A stretch of 64,000 nucleotides of DNA, from assembly GCF_019634845.1 (NCBI RefSeq), contig NZ_JAHCAQ010000001.1, positions 1 to 64,000 on the forward strand, given 5' to 3'. The translations under genes and the position numbers were made by a program. Below the pieces are notes generated by a model. That model saw nothing but the letters and a program-made list of their open reading frames with translations, was not told where the DNA came from and searched no databases. This DNA comes from Dokdonella sp. GTDB lineage: Bacteria; Pseudomonadota; Gammaproteobacteria; Xanthomonadales; Rhodanobacteraceae. Shown piece by piece: positions 47,562-56,979 of the stretch. Within the stretch, counting starts at the first letter, position 1; every line of letters starts with the position of its first letter.

Positions 47562-49047
47562 GGCTGCGTTGACGCTGTATCCGCAATCCGAGCGCCTGCC
47601 GCGCGGCGAGCGCATCACCTTCAACCTGTACATGGTCAGCGCGCTGCTGCTGTTCGTGCTGATGATGACGCTCGGCCTCATCATGCGCATGGGGCAGGGG
47701 TTGTGGCTGAACGTGCCGCCCGACCTGTTCTACCGGATCCTGTCGATGCACGGTGCCGGCATGGTCGGCACGATGTCGCTGGCGACCACCGCGGTCATGT
47801 GGTTCTTCCTGCGCAAGTACGTGACGCTGCACCTGTGGGCCTTCCTCGCCAATTACCTGCTGTTCCTGACCGGTGCGCTCATCATCATCGGCGCGATCTT
47901 CATCGGCCGCTATGCCGGGCTGTGGACGTTCCTGTATCCGCTGCCGACCCATCCGATGGGCATGTGGGAAAACAGCGCAGCCGCCTGCTTCATGGTCGGC
48001 TACCTGTTCATCGGTGTCGGCTCGCTGCTGTTCTACCTCGATGCCGCCGCCGGCATCATCGCCCGCTATGGCAACTTTGGCCGCGCGATGGGCCTGCAGT
48101 GGCTGTTCGGCGGCACCATCGATCCCGACCATCCCAAGACCGTGGTGGCGGGCACGATGGTGGTGATCGCCAACTCGCTCGGCATCCTCGCCGGCGCGGT
48201 GGTGCTGGTCATGTATCTCGTCGCGATCGCCTATCCCGGGTTCACGATGAACGCGCTGTACGCGAAGAACCTCACCTACTGGTTCGGGCACATGTACATC
48301 AACGCGGCGATCTACATGGGCGTGATCGCCGTCTACGAGCTGCTGGCGCGCTATTCGGGCCGACCCTACGCGATCTCGCGGCCATTCCTGTGGTCATGGG
48401 CGGCGAGCTGCGTGTTCGTCATCATCGTGTTCCCGCATCACCTGCTGATGGATTACGCGCAGCCGCGCTGGGTGTCGGTGACAGGCCAGGTGGTGTCCTA
48501 CCTTGCGGGCTTCCCGGTATTCCTCGTCACCGTGTGGGGCGCGCTCAACAACATCCATCGTTCGGGCATGCGCTGGACCACGCCGGCGCGGCTGATGATC
48601 CTGTCGCTGTTCGGTTGGGCGGCCGGCATCGTGCCGGCGATCCTCGACGGCACGATCGGCATCAACCGCGTCATGCACAACACGCAGTGGGTGCCGGGGC
48701 ATTTCCACTTCTACCTGCTGCTCGGCGTGCTGCCGATGGTGCTTGCGCTGCTGTATCACGTCGTCGGCAGCCGGCGCGGCGCAGCGCCCGATTCGGCTGC
48801 CGATCGCATCGGCGTGCCGGTCTATCTCGTCGGCGGCATGGTATTCGCGCTGGCCTTCCTCGATGCCGGCCACATGAGCGTGGCGCGGCGCATGTCATCG
48901 CACCTGCCGGCGTGGATCATGAATGACCGCGTCGGCGCGATCGGCGCCAGTCTCGTGCTGCTGGCGATGCTCTACTTCGCCGCGCGCATCATTGCCGGCC
49001 TGTTGCGGGCGCCCAGTGTCGAGTCTGCTGCGAACGCTGCTGCTTGA
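47562..49047 (+). CDS. Heme-copper subunit I without the helix VI tyrosine (oxidase-like or CuA-type NO reductase)
   Basis: The 495-aa product has about 12-13 transmembrane helices. All six metal-ligand histidines are visible: His64 (SMHGAGM) and His383 for the low-spin heme, His381 (WVPGHFHFYLL) for the high-spin heme, and His244 (YWFGHMYINAAIYMG), His293 and His294 (FPHHLLMDY) for CuB. In oxygen-reducing A and B enzymes a tyrosine four residues after the first CuB histidine is cross-linked to it (GHPEVY); here that place is Asn248. The cbb3-type tyrosine place six residues before the HH pair is Val. Glu260 and several polar residues follow in helix VI. This pattern fits the B-family-derived CuA-type NO reductases more than a true oxidase. 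ATG 47562 is three bases after the subunit II stop. Confidence 0.85.
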
Positions 49048-49636
49048 CCTGTTCATCGTGGCGGCGGGCGGCGCCACGCTGCACGCCGCCAGCGACGGAC
49101 TGCGGGCCTTCACCACCGAATCGGCGCGGCGGCTGGCGATCCGCGAGGCGCCGCGTGCGCTGCCGGCGCTCAGGCTGCAGGCCGACGACGGCAGCTTCAT
49201 CGACCTGCGCGACTATCGCGGGCGCTGGCTGCTCGTCGACTTCATCTACACGCGCTGCCAGAGCTACTGCAGCGTGCTGGGTGGTGATTTTGCGCAACTG
49301 CAGGATCGGCTGGCGCAGCCGTTGGCGCAGGGTCGCCTGCACCTGCTCAGCATCAGCTTCGATCCGCAGCACGACGATCCCGCACGGCTCGTCGCGTATC
49401 GGCGGCGCTTTGCCGATCGCGGCCACGGCTGGAGCGCGGCAAGGCCCGTCGATGCCGCCGAGCTGGCCACGCTGACGCAGGCATTCGGCATCAAGGTCAT
49501 CGCCGATGGCCAAGGCGGCTACGTGCACAACGCCTCGATCATGCTGGTCGATCCGCAGGGGCGCCTCGTCGACGTGTTCGACGCCGGTGCAGCCGGCGTG
49601 GTGGCAGGCGCGGTGCAGCAATGGCTGCTGCGATGA
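49016..49636 (+). CDS. SCO1-like copper chaperone of the heme-copper cluster
   Basis: The 206-aa product starts, by choice, at GTG 49016 (inside the end of subunit I), because residues 5-22 form the membrane anchor that follows. Thioredoxin-fold domain with the copper-binding FIYTRCQSYCSVLGG (CxxxC) and the later His in YVHNASIMLVD. SCO proteins load copper into CuA of subunit II, so it is the likely assembly factor of this enzyme. It overlaps subunit I by 32 bases and the following gene by four. Confidence 0.9.
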   Translation: MSSLLRTLLLDLFIVAAGGATLHAASDGLRAFTTESARRLAIREAPRALPALRLQADDGSFIDLRDYRGRWLLVDFIYTRCQSYCSVLGGDFAQLQDRLAQPLAQGRLHLLSISFDPQHDDPARLVAYRRRFADRGHGWSAARPVDAAELATLTQAFGIKVIADGQGGYVHNASIMLVDPQGRLVDVFDAGAAGVVAGAVQQWLLR

Positions 49637-50241
49637 GCCAGCAGCGTCATGCGCGTGCGCGCGCGGCGATCGCGCTGTTGACCGTGGTGCTGCTGGCGAC
49701 GCCCCCGCTGCGCCGCACGCTGGAGGCATCGATGACGCTGCAGATGCTCGTGCAGCTGCCGCTGCTGGCGCTGCTCGGCGCTTGGTTGGCGGCGGCGCTG
49801 CCGGCACGCCTGGGCACGGCGCTGGCGGCGTGGGATCGCGGCGGCTGCAGCGGGTTGCTGTTGGCCTCGGTTGCCGCGCTGCCATGGATGCTGCCGCGTG
49901 CGCTCGATGCCGCCGTGGACCTGCCATGGGTGGCACTGGTCAAGTTCGCCGGCGTGCCCCTGCTGATCGGCGCACCGTTTGCGCTGTCCTGGCCGCGCAT
50001 GGGCTTTGTGCTGCGCGGGGTGTTCTGCATGGAAGCGGTGGCGACCTGCTTCCGGCTCGGCTGGTTGTACCTCGTCGCCCCGCAGTCGCTGTGCAGCAAC
50101 TATCTCATCGACGACCAGCGGCGGCTCGGCCAGTGGCTGCTGGCGATTGGCCTGGCGCTGTGCGTGGCGTTGCTCGGCAAGCTGTTGGCCGGGCGCTTCG
50201 ACACGCGGGGCAGCGGCGCAGACCCGCCAGACCGGCCCTGA
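49633..50241 (+). CDS. Multi-helix membrane protein of the heme-copper cluster
   Basis: The 202-aa product starts at ATG 49633, overlapping the SCO1-like stop in ATGA (an ATG 12 bases upstream is possible). About five hydrophobic segments (residues 12-30, 34-55, 70-90, 100-130, 155-180) with a conserved-looking LEASMTLQMLVQLPLLALLG that resembles the first helices of CtaG-type oxidase assembly proteins; the CtaG histidines are absent. It is the last gene of the cluster, so a role in assembly or as a small subunit is inferred only from its position. rapA follows, convergent, 49 bases away. Confidence 0.75.
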   Translation: MSQQRHARARAAIALLTVVLLATPPLRRTLEASMTLQMLVQLPLLALLGAWLAAALPARLGTALAAWDRGGCSGLLLASVAALPWMLPRALDAAVDLPWVALVKFAGVPLLIGAPFALSWPRMGFVLRGVFCMEAVATCFRLGWLYLVAPQSLCSNYLIDDQRRLGQWLLAIGLALCVALLGKLLAGRFDTRGSGADPPDRP

Positions 50242-50290
50242 ACGCGACCGCCGCGCGTCGCCGCAGTGCCTGCGCGCAGCGTGGACGCGA

Positions 50291-53137
50291 TCAGCGCGCG
50301 GCGAGATCGCTGCTGCAGACGAAGCGCACGGCGTCGAGCCGCGGCGCGGCCGCGGCCAGCGCCGCACGCAGTGCATCGAGTTCGGCCTCGACGGCGGTGA
50401 TCTCGTCGCTGCGCACCGCCGGGTTGACCTTGGCCAGCGCCGCCAGCCGCGCGCGCTGGGCGCCGAGCTCGCGCTCGCTCGCGGTCAACGCGGCGCCGAT
50501 TTCGCTGGCGGCCAGGCGTCGTGCCTCGGTCTCGCAGGCACCGAGCATCGGCGGCACGAGCTTGGCCAGCAGCGGCCGGTAGCGCGCGGCATCGGGTGCC
50601 TGCTCGCGCGCACGCACGAGACTGGCCGGGTCGGCCACATAATCCGCGCGTGGGGTCAGGCGCGTGTCGACCACGCTGCGGATCGGCAGCGGTGGCAGGA
50701 AGCGGCCCACTTCGAGGCTGCGGTCGGCCACGCATTCGAGCACGAACACGCACTCGAGCAGCGCGCTGCGTGGCGGCAGTGCGGCATCGACGAGGATCGC
50801 GGCATTGCCTTGCTCGCTTTCCAGCAGCAGGTCGAGCGCACCGTGCACGAGTGGATGGTCGAGCCGCAGCAGCGGCAATTCTTCGCGCGCCAGCGCGACG
50901 GCGCGGTCGAACGTGACCTGTTGCGGGCCATCCTTGAATCCGGCCAGGCCATCGGTGCTGAGGTATTCGGGATCGAGCACGACGCAGCGCGGCGCGGTCT
51001 CTTCGCTGTCGATGCCGAACTCCTCGAACAGCTCGAGGATGAAGGCATCGTTGTCGGCATCGGCATCCTGTGCGCGCAGCGCGTCGGCCAGCGCCTGATC
51101 GCGCGCCTCGCGTTCACTGGCCAGTTCGAGCAGGCGGTCGCGCCCGCGCTGCACGAGCGCCGACAGCTCACGATGGGCGGCCGCGGTTTCGCCAATGAGC
51201 GCGTCGAGCTCGGCATCGGGATCGCCGCCGCCGCGGGCGTGCTGTTCGGCCAGTTCGTGCAGCATGGCGCCGAAGCGACGCAGGATCTCGCGCCCGTCGG
51301 CCGGACTCGTCGCCAGCGCATCGAGACCCTCGACGTACCAGCGCAGCAGCGCGTGCTGGGCCGTGCCGGCAAACGCCGCGGCGTGGATCTGGATGTCGTG
51401 GCGTTGGCCGATGCGATCGAGGCGACCAATGCGTTGTTCGAGCAGGTCGGGATCGTGCGGCAGATCCCACAGCACGAGCCGATGCGCGAACTGGAAGTTG
51501 CGCCCCTCGGAGCCGATTTCCGAGCACAGCAGCACGCGCGCACCGGCGGGGTCGGCGAAGAACGCCGCGTTGCGGTCGCGCTGCATGATGCTCATGCCCT
51601 CGTGGAAGCGCGCGAGCCTGGCACCGCTGCGCGTGCGCAGCGCTTCCTCCAGCGCCAGCACCTTGGCCTGGGTGCGGCAGATCAGCAGCAGCTTGTCGCC
51701 GGCATGGCGCTCGATGAGCGCGAGCAGCCACGGCAGGCGCGGATCGGCAGCGTAGTCGAGCTCCACCGGCGCGGACTGCTCCTGCGCATCGGCGTGGAAT
51801 TCGGCGAGCAGGTGCTCGCGCTGCGCCTCGTCGAGGTTGTCGCCGTCGAGCAGATCGAGGCAGGCCACACGGCGCGGGAAGCCACCGATCTGCGCGCGGC
51901 GGTTGCGGAACATGACGCGTCCGGTGCCGTGGCGGTCGATCAGCGCGTCGATGAGCGTGCTTGCCAGTTCGCCGCGCGCAGCGTCGTAGCGCGCGAGCAG
52001 GTCAGCCAGCTCGTCGTCGTTGGCAAAGCGCGTGGCCAGGAAGGCATGATCGGCGGCGTCGAGCGGCTGCGCCGCGAGCAGGCGCTCGGCCACTGCCGAC
52101 AGCCGCGTGTAGTCATCACTCTCGGCGATGAAGGCATCGAGATCGGTGTAGCGTGCCGGGTCGAGCAGGCGCAGGCGGGCGAAATGGCCGCTGCGGCCGA
52201 GCTGCTGCGGCGTCGCCGTGAGCAGGATGAGGCCGGGCACGTGTGCGGCCAGTTGCTCGACCAGCGCGTAGGCCGGACCACGGTGCTGTGGCGACCATTC
52301 CAGGTGGTGCGCCTCGTCGACGACGACGATGTCCCAGCCTGCCGCGCCGACCTGCGCGGCGCGACCGGGGTCGTGGGCGAGCCAGCCGATGTCGGCGATC
52401 ACGCACTGCTCGTCCTCGAACGGATTGCGCGCAGGGTCGCTGATCGCGATCGCCTCGCAGCGCTCGGCGTCGAACAGCGCGAATGGCAGGTTGAAGCGGC
52501 GCAGCAGTTCCACCAGCCACTGCGCAGTGAGGCTGGCCGGCGCCAGCACCAGCACGCGCGCGGCGCGGCCGCTGGCCAGTTGGCGGGCGAGCACCATGCC
52601 GGCCTCGATGGTCTTGCCCAGGCCGACCTCGTCGGCCAGCAGCGCGCGCGGCGGTTGCCGGGCGGCGACGATGCCGGCCACGCGCAGTTGGTGGGCGATG
52701 AGATCGATGCGCGCACTGGCCAGGCCCCAGGCCGGCGAGCGCAGCGCGGCCGCGCGTCGCCGCAGCGCGGCGAGGCGGAACTCGAAGCGGTGCGGGGCAT
52801 CGACCCGCGCCGACAGCAGGCGCTCATCGGCGCGCGACATGGGCTGGGTGTCATCCAGTTCGGCTTCGACCAGCGTGCGCTCGGCGCCGTGATAGGTGAT
52901 GAGTCCGCCGGCTTCGCTGATGCGTTCGACCGCAAAGCTCTGCTTCTGCCCCGAAATCTTCTGCCCGACGCGGAACTGCGCCCGCGTGAGCGGCGCGGCA
53001 TGGGTGGCATAGCGACGCAGCACGCCGGCGGTGGCGAACAGAATCTGCACGGTGCGACCATCGAGTCGCACCACGGTGCCGAGGCCGAGTTCGGGCTCGG
53101 CATTGGAGATCCAGCGTTGACCGGGGATGTAGGCCAT
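50291..53137 (-). CDS. rapA: RNA polymerase-associated ATPase RapA (HepA)
   Basis: The 948-aa product is a Swi2/Snf2 ATPase that recycles RNA polymerase stalled on DNA. N-terminal Tudor-like modules (GQRWISNAEPELGLGTVVRL, FRVGQKISGQKQSFAVERIS) contact polymerase; the motor has Walker A DEVGLGKT (169-176), DEAH (274-277) in VVVDEAHHLEW, the LLTATPQQLG segment and, in the second lobe, IGSEGRNFQFAHRLVLWDLP and RIGRLDRIGQ. Length and domain order match E. coli RapA (968). The start MAYIPGQRWISNAEPELGLG is typical. It is convergent with the reductase cluster. Confidence 0.97.
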   Translation of the reverse strand: MAYIPGQRWISNAEPELGLGTVVRLDGRTVQILFATAGVLRRYATHAAPLTRAQFRVGQKISGQKQSFAVERISEAGGLITYHGAERTLVEAELDDTQPMSRADERLLSARVDAPHRFEFRLAALRRRAAALRSPAWGLASARIDLIAHQLRVAGIVAARQPPRALLADEVGLGKTIEAGMVLARQLASGRAARVLVLAPASLTAQWLVELLRRFNLPFALFDAERCEAIAISDPARNPFEDEQCVIADIGWLAHDPGRAAQVGAAGWDIVVVDEAHHLEWSPQHRGPAYALVEQLAAHVPGLILLTATPQQLGRSGHFARLRLLDPARYTDLDAFIAESDDYTRLSAVAERLLAAQPLDAADHAFLATRFANDDELADLLARYDAARGELASTLIDALIDRHGTGRVMFRNRRAQIGGFPRRVACLDLLDGDNLDEAQREHLLAEFHADAQEQSAPVELDYAADPRLPWLLALIERHAGDKLLLICRTQAKVLALEEALRTRSGARLARFHEGMSIMQRDRNAAFFADPAGARVLLCSEIGSEGRNFQFAHRLVLWDLPHDPDLLEQRIGRLDRIGQRHDIQIHAAAFAGTAQHALLRWYVEGLDALATSPADGREILRRFGAMLHELAEQHARGGGDPDAELDALIGETAAAHRELSALVQRGRDRLLELASEREARDQALADALRAQDADADNDAFILELFEEFGIDSEETAPRCVVLDPEYLSTDGLAGFKDGPQQVTFDRAVALAREELPLLRLDHPLVHGALDLLLESEQGNAAILVDAALPPRSALLECVFVLECVADRSLEVGRFLPPLPIRSVVDTRLTPRADYVADPASLVRAREQAPDAARYRPLLAKLVPPMLGACETEARRLAASEIGAALTASERELGAQRARLAALAKVNPAVRSDEITAVEAELDALRAALAAAAPRLDAVRFVCSSDLAAR

Positions 53138-53262
53138 GCGTGACAGGCGACGGTAGCGGGCCGCGATTATCCGCCCTCGCCACGCTTACGGGAAGAAAAT
53201 GCGTGGCGACGAGCGGCGGCAGCATTCGCGCGCGATTCAGGCCGCGGCGCCGACGTGCACGG

Positions 53263-55104
53263 TCACGGCCCCGGAATACCGACCGCGCGCACCATGTACG
53301 CCCCGCCCAGCGGCGAGTTCGGCGGCACGTTCGGCGCGCCGAACGGTGCCGCGGCAAGGTCGTCGATCACGCTGGCGATGTCGGGCGCGTAGAAGAACCA
53401 GGACCGGGTGCCGGCGTTGTCGGTGTCTGCACGCGCGGGTTTGTCCTGTCCGCCCATGAGCTTGGCGCTCACGCCGACGAACAGCGCCCCCTGCACGAAG
53501 GTCGGCGCGATGTCGACCTCGTGGAAGGTGTTGCCCGACACGGTCGGCACGGCCTGGACGCTGGCCAGCACGTGCGCATTGCGCGGGTCGCCATCGGCAT
53601 CGGTGTCCTCGAGCAGCCAGAACGTCACCGGGCCGTGCGCGAGCGAGGGGAAGGTCGGCCCGAACGCCGCCTGCAGGCGCGTGATGAGCGCACCGCTGCT
53701 GGCGACCGGGAAGTAGTTGCCCCACAGCATGTCGGGGTCGAACGTCGACGGCGGCCCTTGGTTGGTATTGCCGCTGCCATCGTCGAGCGCATACAGGTGC
53801 GGCGTCATGTCCTCGAAGCCGTCGCGCAGCAGCGTGTCGTCGACCAGCACGGGCGGACGCTGCGCGTAGGCCACGAACACGCCGCTGCCCCATTCGACCT
53901 GGTTGTTGCCTGCGGGGTGCAGTCCGGCCACGAAGGCGATGTCGCCGAAGTCGTTGAGCGCCGGCGCACCGCTGAACACCGGACTGGCGTCGTGCTGGCC
54001 GAGTTGGCCTGCGCCGAGGTCGGTGGTGACCGCATCGCCGTTGCCGACCACGCGCACGAGGCCATTGCCGTCGCCGGCGAAGATGGCCTGGCCATTGGCG
54101 TCCGCGCCACGGAACACGACCAGTCCGGCCGCGTTGATCGCGGGCGCGAATGCGTCGATCGCGCGCACCATGCCGGTGGGCTCCACGCGCGCGATCTCGC
54201 TGGCTGCATAGCCGCTGGCGCCCGGCGTGAAGCGATACACGGCGCGCACGTTGCCGGCCGCCAGCGTCACCACCGCGGCGACCGCATCGGCGTTGTTGAG
54301 GGCGAGGCCGTTGTCGAACTTGCTGAACGGCGAGGCTGCATCGGTGGCCTGGTCGGCGACCACGAGGCGGCTGTCGTTGAGGGCACGGAACAGGCGGATT
54401 TCGTTGTGGTTGTAGTCGCTGGTGCTGACCTTGACCGCGATGCGTTGGCCGTCATTGGTTGCCGGCGAGTAGAGGTAGGCGTAGGGGCTTGCGGCATCGA
54501 CGTTGCGGTCGACCGCATACAGTACGCCCGGGTTGAAGCCGGCCAGTGCGATGCCATAGCCGCTGCCGAACGAGCCGCGGAAGCCGATGCTGCGGTCGGC
54601 GCCGATGTTGGGGTTGGCCAGTGCCGTCGGGGTCAGCGGCAGCAGGCTCACTGTCGTCGACTGGCCCGTGAGCGGGTCGTAGCGCCGCATCACGTAGGGG
54701 CCACCGTCGTCGCTGGTGTAGTAGGCGAGCTTGCCGTGCAGGTTGATGCCGGGGCGATCGGAAATGATCATCGTCGCGTCGGGATCGGCGCTCGTCGATT
54801 CATGCACCGAGACGAAGCTGCCGCTGCCATGGCCGCCAAGCCAGATGCCCGCACCGGTGCGCGCGAGGTCGCCGCCGATCGGCACCACGCCCGCGGTGAA
54901 GGTCACCTGGCCCGCATCGTTGAGGTTGGCCGAGATGCTGTTGAACGAGGTGCCCGGCGGCACGTTCCAGCCGTTGTCGTTGACGATGAGGTTGCTGCGG
55001 GCCTCGAGTTCGACCTGGTCCCACGCCGGCAGCGCGGCCATGAGCGGCAGCGCATGCAGCGACAAGGCGGCGAGCGTGGCGAAGGTCCAGCGTGATACCG
55101 GCAT
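53263..55104 (-). CDS. Exported NxxGxxxF-repeat protein with internal RDGFED motif
   Basis: The product has 613 aa. It has a signal peptide (RWTFATLAALSLHALPLMAA, cleaved near LMAALPA). The first 430 residues resemble a beta-propeller-type exported protein built of NxxGxxxF repeats: NDAGQVTFTAG, NAAGLVVFRGA, NDFGDIAFVAGL. A DTLLRDGFEDMTPHLYALDD motif follows at about 428-447, then a separate domain (about 450-613: PSTFDPDMLWGNYFPVASSG, DTDADGDPRNAHVLASVQAV). Start ATG 55104 puts the leader at the N-terminus; the frame extends to 55146. The GFE motif is mid-protein, as in the large GEVED protein. Function is unknown; a secreted or surface role is inferred. It ends 125 bases from rapA on the same strand. 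Confidence 0.82.
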   Translation of the reverse strand: MPVSRWTFATLAALSLHALPLMAALPAWDQVELEARSNLIVNDNGWNVPPGTSFNSISANLNDAGQVTFTAGVVPIGGDLARTGAGIWLGGHGSGSFVSVHESTSADPDATMIISDRPGINLHGKLAYYTSDDGGPYVMRRYDPLTGQSTTVSLLPLTPTALANPNIGADRSIGFRGSFGSGYGIALAGFNPGVLYAVDRNVDAASPYAYLYSPATNDGQRIAVKVSTSDYNHNEIRLFRALNDSRLVVADQATDAASPFSKFDNGLALNNADAVAAVVTLAAGNVRAVYRFTPGASGYAASEIARVEPTGMVRAIDAFAPAINAAGLVVFRGADANGQAIFAGDGNGLVRVVGNGDAVTTDLGAGQLGQHDASPVFSGAPALNDFGDIAFVAGLHPAGNNQVEWGSGVFVAYAQRPPVLVDDTLLRDGFEDMTPHLYALDDGSGNTNQGPPSTFDPDMLWGNYFPVASSGALITRLQAAFGPTFPSLAHGPVTFWLLEDTDADGDPRNAHVLASVQAVPTVSGNTFHEVDIAPTFVQGALFVGVSAKLMGGQDKPARADTDNAGTRSWFFYAPDIASVIDDLAAAPFGAPNVPPNSPLGGAYMVRAVGIPGP

Positions 55105-55186
55105 GGCGCGCTCCAGTGCGTCATGAACAGGGGATGCCGCGAGCATAACGCCAATGCCCGTGGCGGACTCGGACGTGCTAGGCGTA

Positions 55187-55996
55187 TCAGCGCAGCGGAT
55201 TGGCGTTGCGGCGTCCCATCACCAGCGTCGCGGCGACGATGAGGCTGGTGACGACGAGCACGATGAGCGTGGCCAGCGCGTTGATCTCGGGCGTGACGCC
55301 GAACTTGACCTTGGAGTAGATCAGCATCGGCAGCGTGGTGGAGCTGGGTCCCGACACGAAGCTCGCCACCACGAGGTCGTCGAGCGACAGCGTGAAGGCG
55401 AGCAGCCAGCCCGCGGCCAGCGCGGGAAAGATCACCGGCAGCGTGACGAGGAAGAACACCTTCCACGGCCGCGCGCCGAGGTCGAGCGCGGCTTCCTCGA
55501 GGCTCTCGTCCATCTGCGCGAGGCGCGACTGCACGATCACGGTGACGTAGGCGCAGCAGAAGGTGGTGTGGGCGATCGTGATCGTCATGAGCCCGCGACC
55601 GGCAGGCCAGCCGATCCATTGCTGCAGGCCGACGAAGAGCAGCAGCGCCGACAGGCCGAGCATGACCTCGGGCATGACCAGCGGCGCGCTGGTCATCAGC
55701 GACAGGAGCGGGCGCGCGCGCAGGCGCTGGAAGCGCGTGAACGCGACCGCGGCCAGCGTCCCGATCGCGACCGCGAGGGTGGCCGCCATTGCCGCGACGA
55801 GCAGGCTGCGGCCGGTCGCCTGGAGGATCGTCTCGTTGTGGAACAGCGCGCCGTACCAGCGCGTCGAGAAGCCGCCCCACACCGTCACGAGGCGCGAGGC
55901 GTTGAACGAGTACAGGACGACCGAGAAGATCGGCAGGTACAGGAAGGCATAGCCGAACGCCATCATCGTGAACACGAAGGTCGAGCGCTGCCTCAT
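55187..55996 (-). CDS. potI: Polyamine ABC transporter permease PotI
   Basis: The 269-aa inner-membrane permease pairs with PotH and brings putrescine or spermidine through the membrane. About six helices; the EAA loop that docks the ATPase is EEAALDLGARPWKVFFLVTLP. An N-terminal MRQRSTFVFTMMAFGYAFLY precedes helix 1 (YLPIFSVVLYSFNAS). Its ATG overlaps the potH stop in ATGA, so potH and potI are translationally coupled. It is the last gene of the cluster; the RDGFED gene follows after 82 bases. Confidence 0.95.
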   Translation of the reverse strand: MRQRSTFVFTMMAFGYAFLYLPIFSVVLYSFNASRLVTVWGGFSTRWYGALFHNETILQATGRSLLVAAMAATLAVAIGTLAAVAFTRFQRLRARPLLSLMTSAPLVMPEVMLGLSALLLFVGLQQWIGWPAGRGLMTITIAHTTFCCAYVTVIVQSRLAQMDESLEEAALDLGARPWKVFFLVTLPVIFPALAAGWLLAFTLSLDDLVVASFVSGPSSTTLPMLIYSKVKFGVTPEINALATLIVLVVTSLIVAATLVMGRRNANPLR

Positions 55997-56979
55997 CGCC
56001 GCGCCTCCTGCGCGCCGCGCCGCGCCTGCAGGTGTTCGAACAGCAGTGTCGGGATCACGATGAGCAGCAGGATCGCCATCGCCACCGCCGAGGCCAGCGG
56101 CCAGTCGCGGCTCTGGAAGAACTCGGTCCACAGCACGCGGCCGATCATCAGCGAATCGGGTCCGCCGAGCAGGTCGGGGATCACGAACTCGCCGACCGCG
56201 GGGATGAACACCAGCAGGCTGCCGGCGATCACGCCCGGCAGCGCGAGCGGGAAGGTGACGCGCCAGAACGCGCGCATCGGCTTGCAGCCGAGGTCGAAGG
56301 CGGCTTCGAGCAGGCTGCGGTCGTGCTTGAGGAGCGTCGCGGTGAGCGGCAGCACCATGAACGGCAGGTAGGAATAGACGATGCCGATGTAGACCGCGGT
56401 GTTGGTGTAGAGGATGTGCAGCGGCTCGTCGATGACGCCGAGCCACAGCAGCAGGTTGTTGAGCGGCCCCTGGTCCTTGAGCAGGCCGATCCACGCGTAG
56501 ATGCGGATGAGGAAGCTGGTCCAGAACGGCACGATGACCATCGTGAGCAGCGGCAGGCGCCAGCGCGTGCTCGCGCGCGCGATGCCCAGCGCCATCGGAA
56601 AGCCGATCATGAGGCACAGCAGCGTCGAGATCGCCGCGGTCTTGAGCGAGTTGAGGTAGGCGCTCAGGTACAGGCCGTCCTGCCACAGCCGCCGGTAGTT
56701 GTCGAGGTTGAAATGCAGCTCAAGCTGCCAGCCCTGGGTGAAGGTGACGATGCTCGAGTACGGCGGCTGCGCGTTCGGGTCGATCGTGGTGAGGCTGATC
56801 CTGGCGACGATGAGGAAAGGCAGCAGGAAGAACAGGCCGAGCCACAGCATCGGGATGCCCGCGACCACGAGGCGGCCGCGCCGCTGGCGCAGCTCGCGGC
56901 CGAGCACGCCGATGCGCTGCACCAGCGCGCTGAACACGAGGTTCCAGAAGCCGAGCCAGTTGAAGCCGCTGCCGTTCAC
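55993..56979 (-). CDS. potH: Polyamine ABC transporter permease PotH
   Basis: The 328-aa product is the second inner-membrane permease of the polyamine importer. The start is GTG 56979, overlapping the potA stop in GTGA. An N-terminal part (about 1-45) precedes the first helix (PMLWLGLFFLLPFLIVARIS). The EAA motif is EAAFDLGCKPMRAFWRVTFP. The segment MVIVPFWTSFLIRIYAWIGL and IGIVYSYLPFMVLPL are typical of PotB/PotH. Length is close to E. coli PotH (317). Confidence 0.95.
   Translation of the reverse strand: MNGSGFNWLGFWNLVFSALVQRIGVLGRELRQRRGRLVVAGIPMLWLGLFFLLPFLIVARISLTTIDPNAQPPYSSIVTFTQGWQLELHFNLDNYRRLWQDGLYLSAYLNSLKTAAISTLLCLMIGFPMALGIARASTRWRLPLLTMVIVPFWTSFLIRIYAWIGLLKDQGPLNNLLLWLGVIDEPLHILYTNTAVYIGIVYSYLPFMVLPLTATLLKHDRSLLEAAFDLGCKPMRAFWRVTFPLALPGVIAGSLLVFIPAVGEFVIPDLLGGPDSLMIGRVLWTEFFQSRDWPLASAVAMAILLLIVIPTLLFEHLQARRGAQEARR

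Noticed and set aside
49979-53143. 1054-codon plus-strand frame opposite rapA
   Set aside because: Antisense shadow of rapA, which has complete Snf2 motifs.
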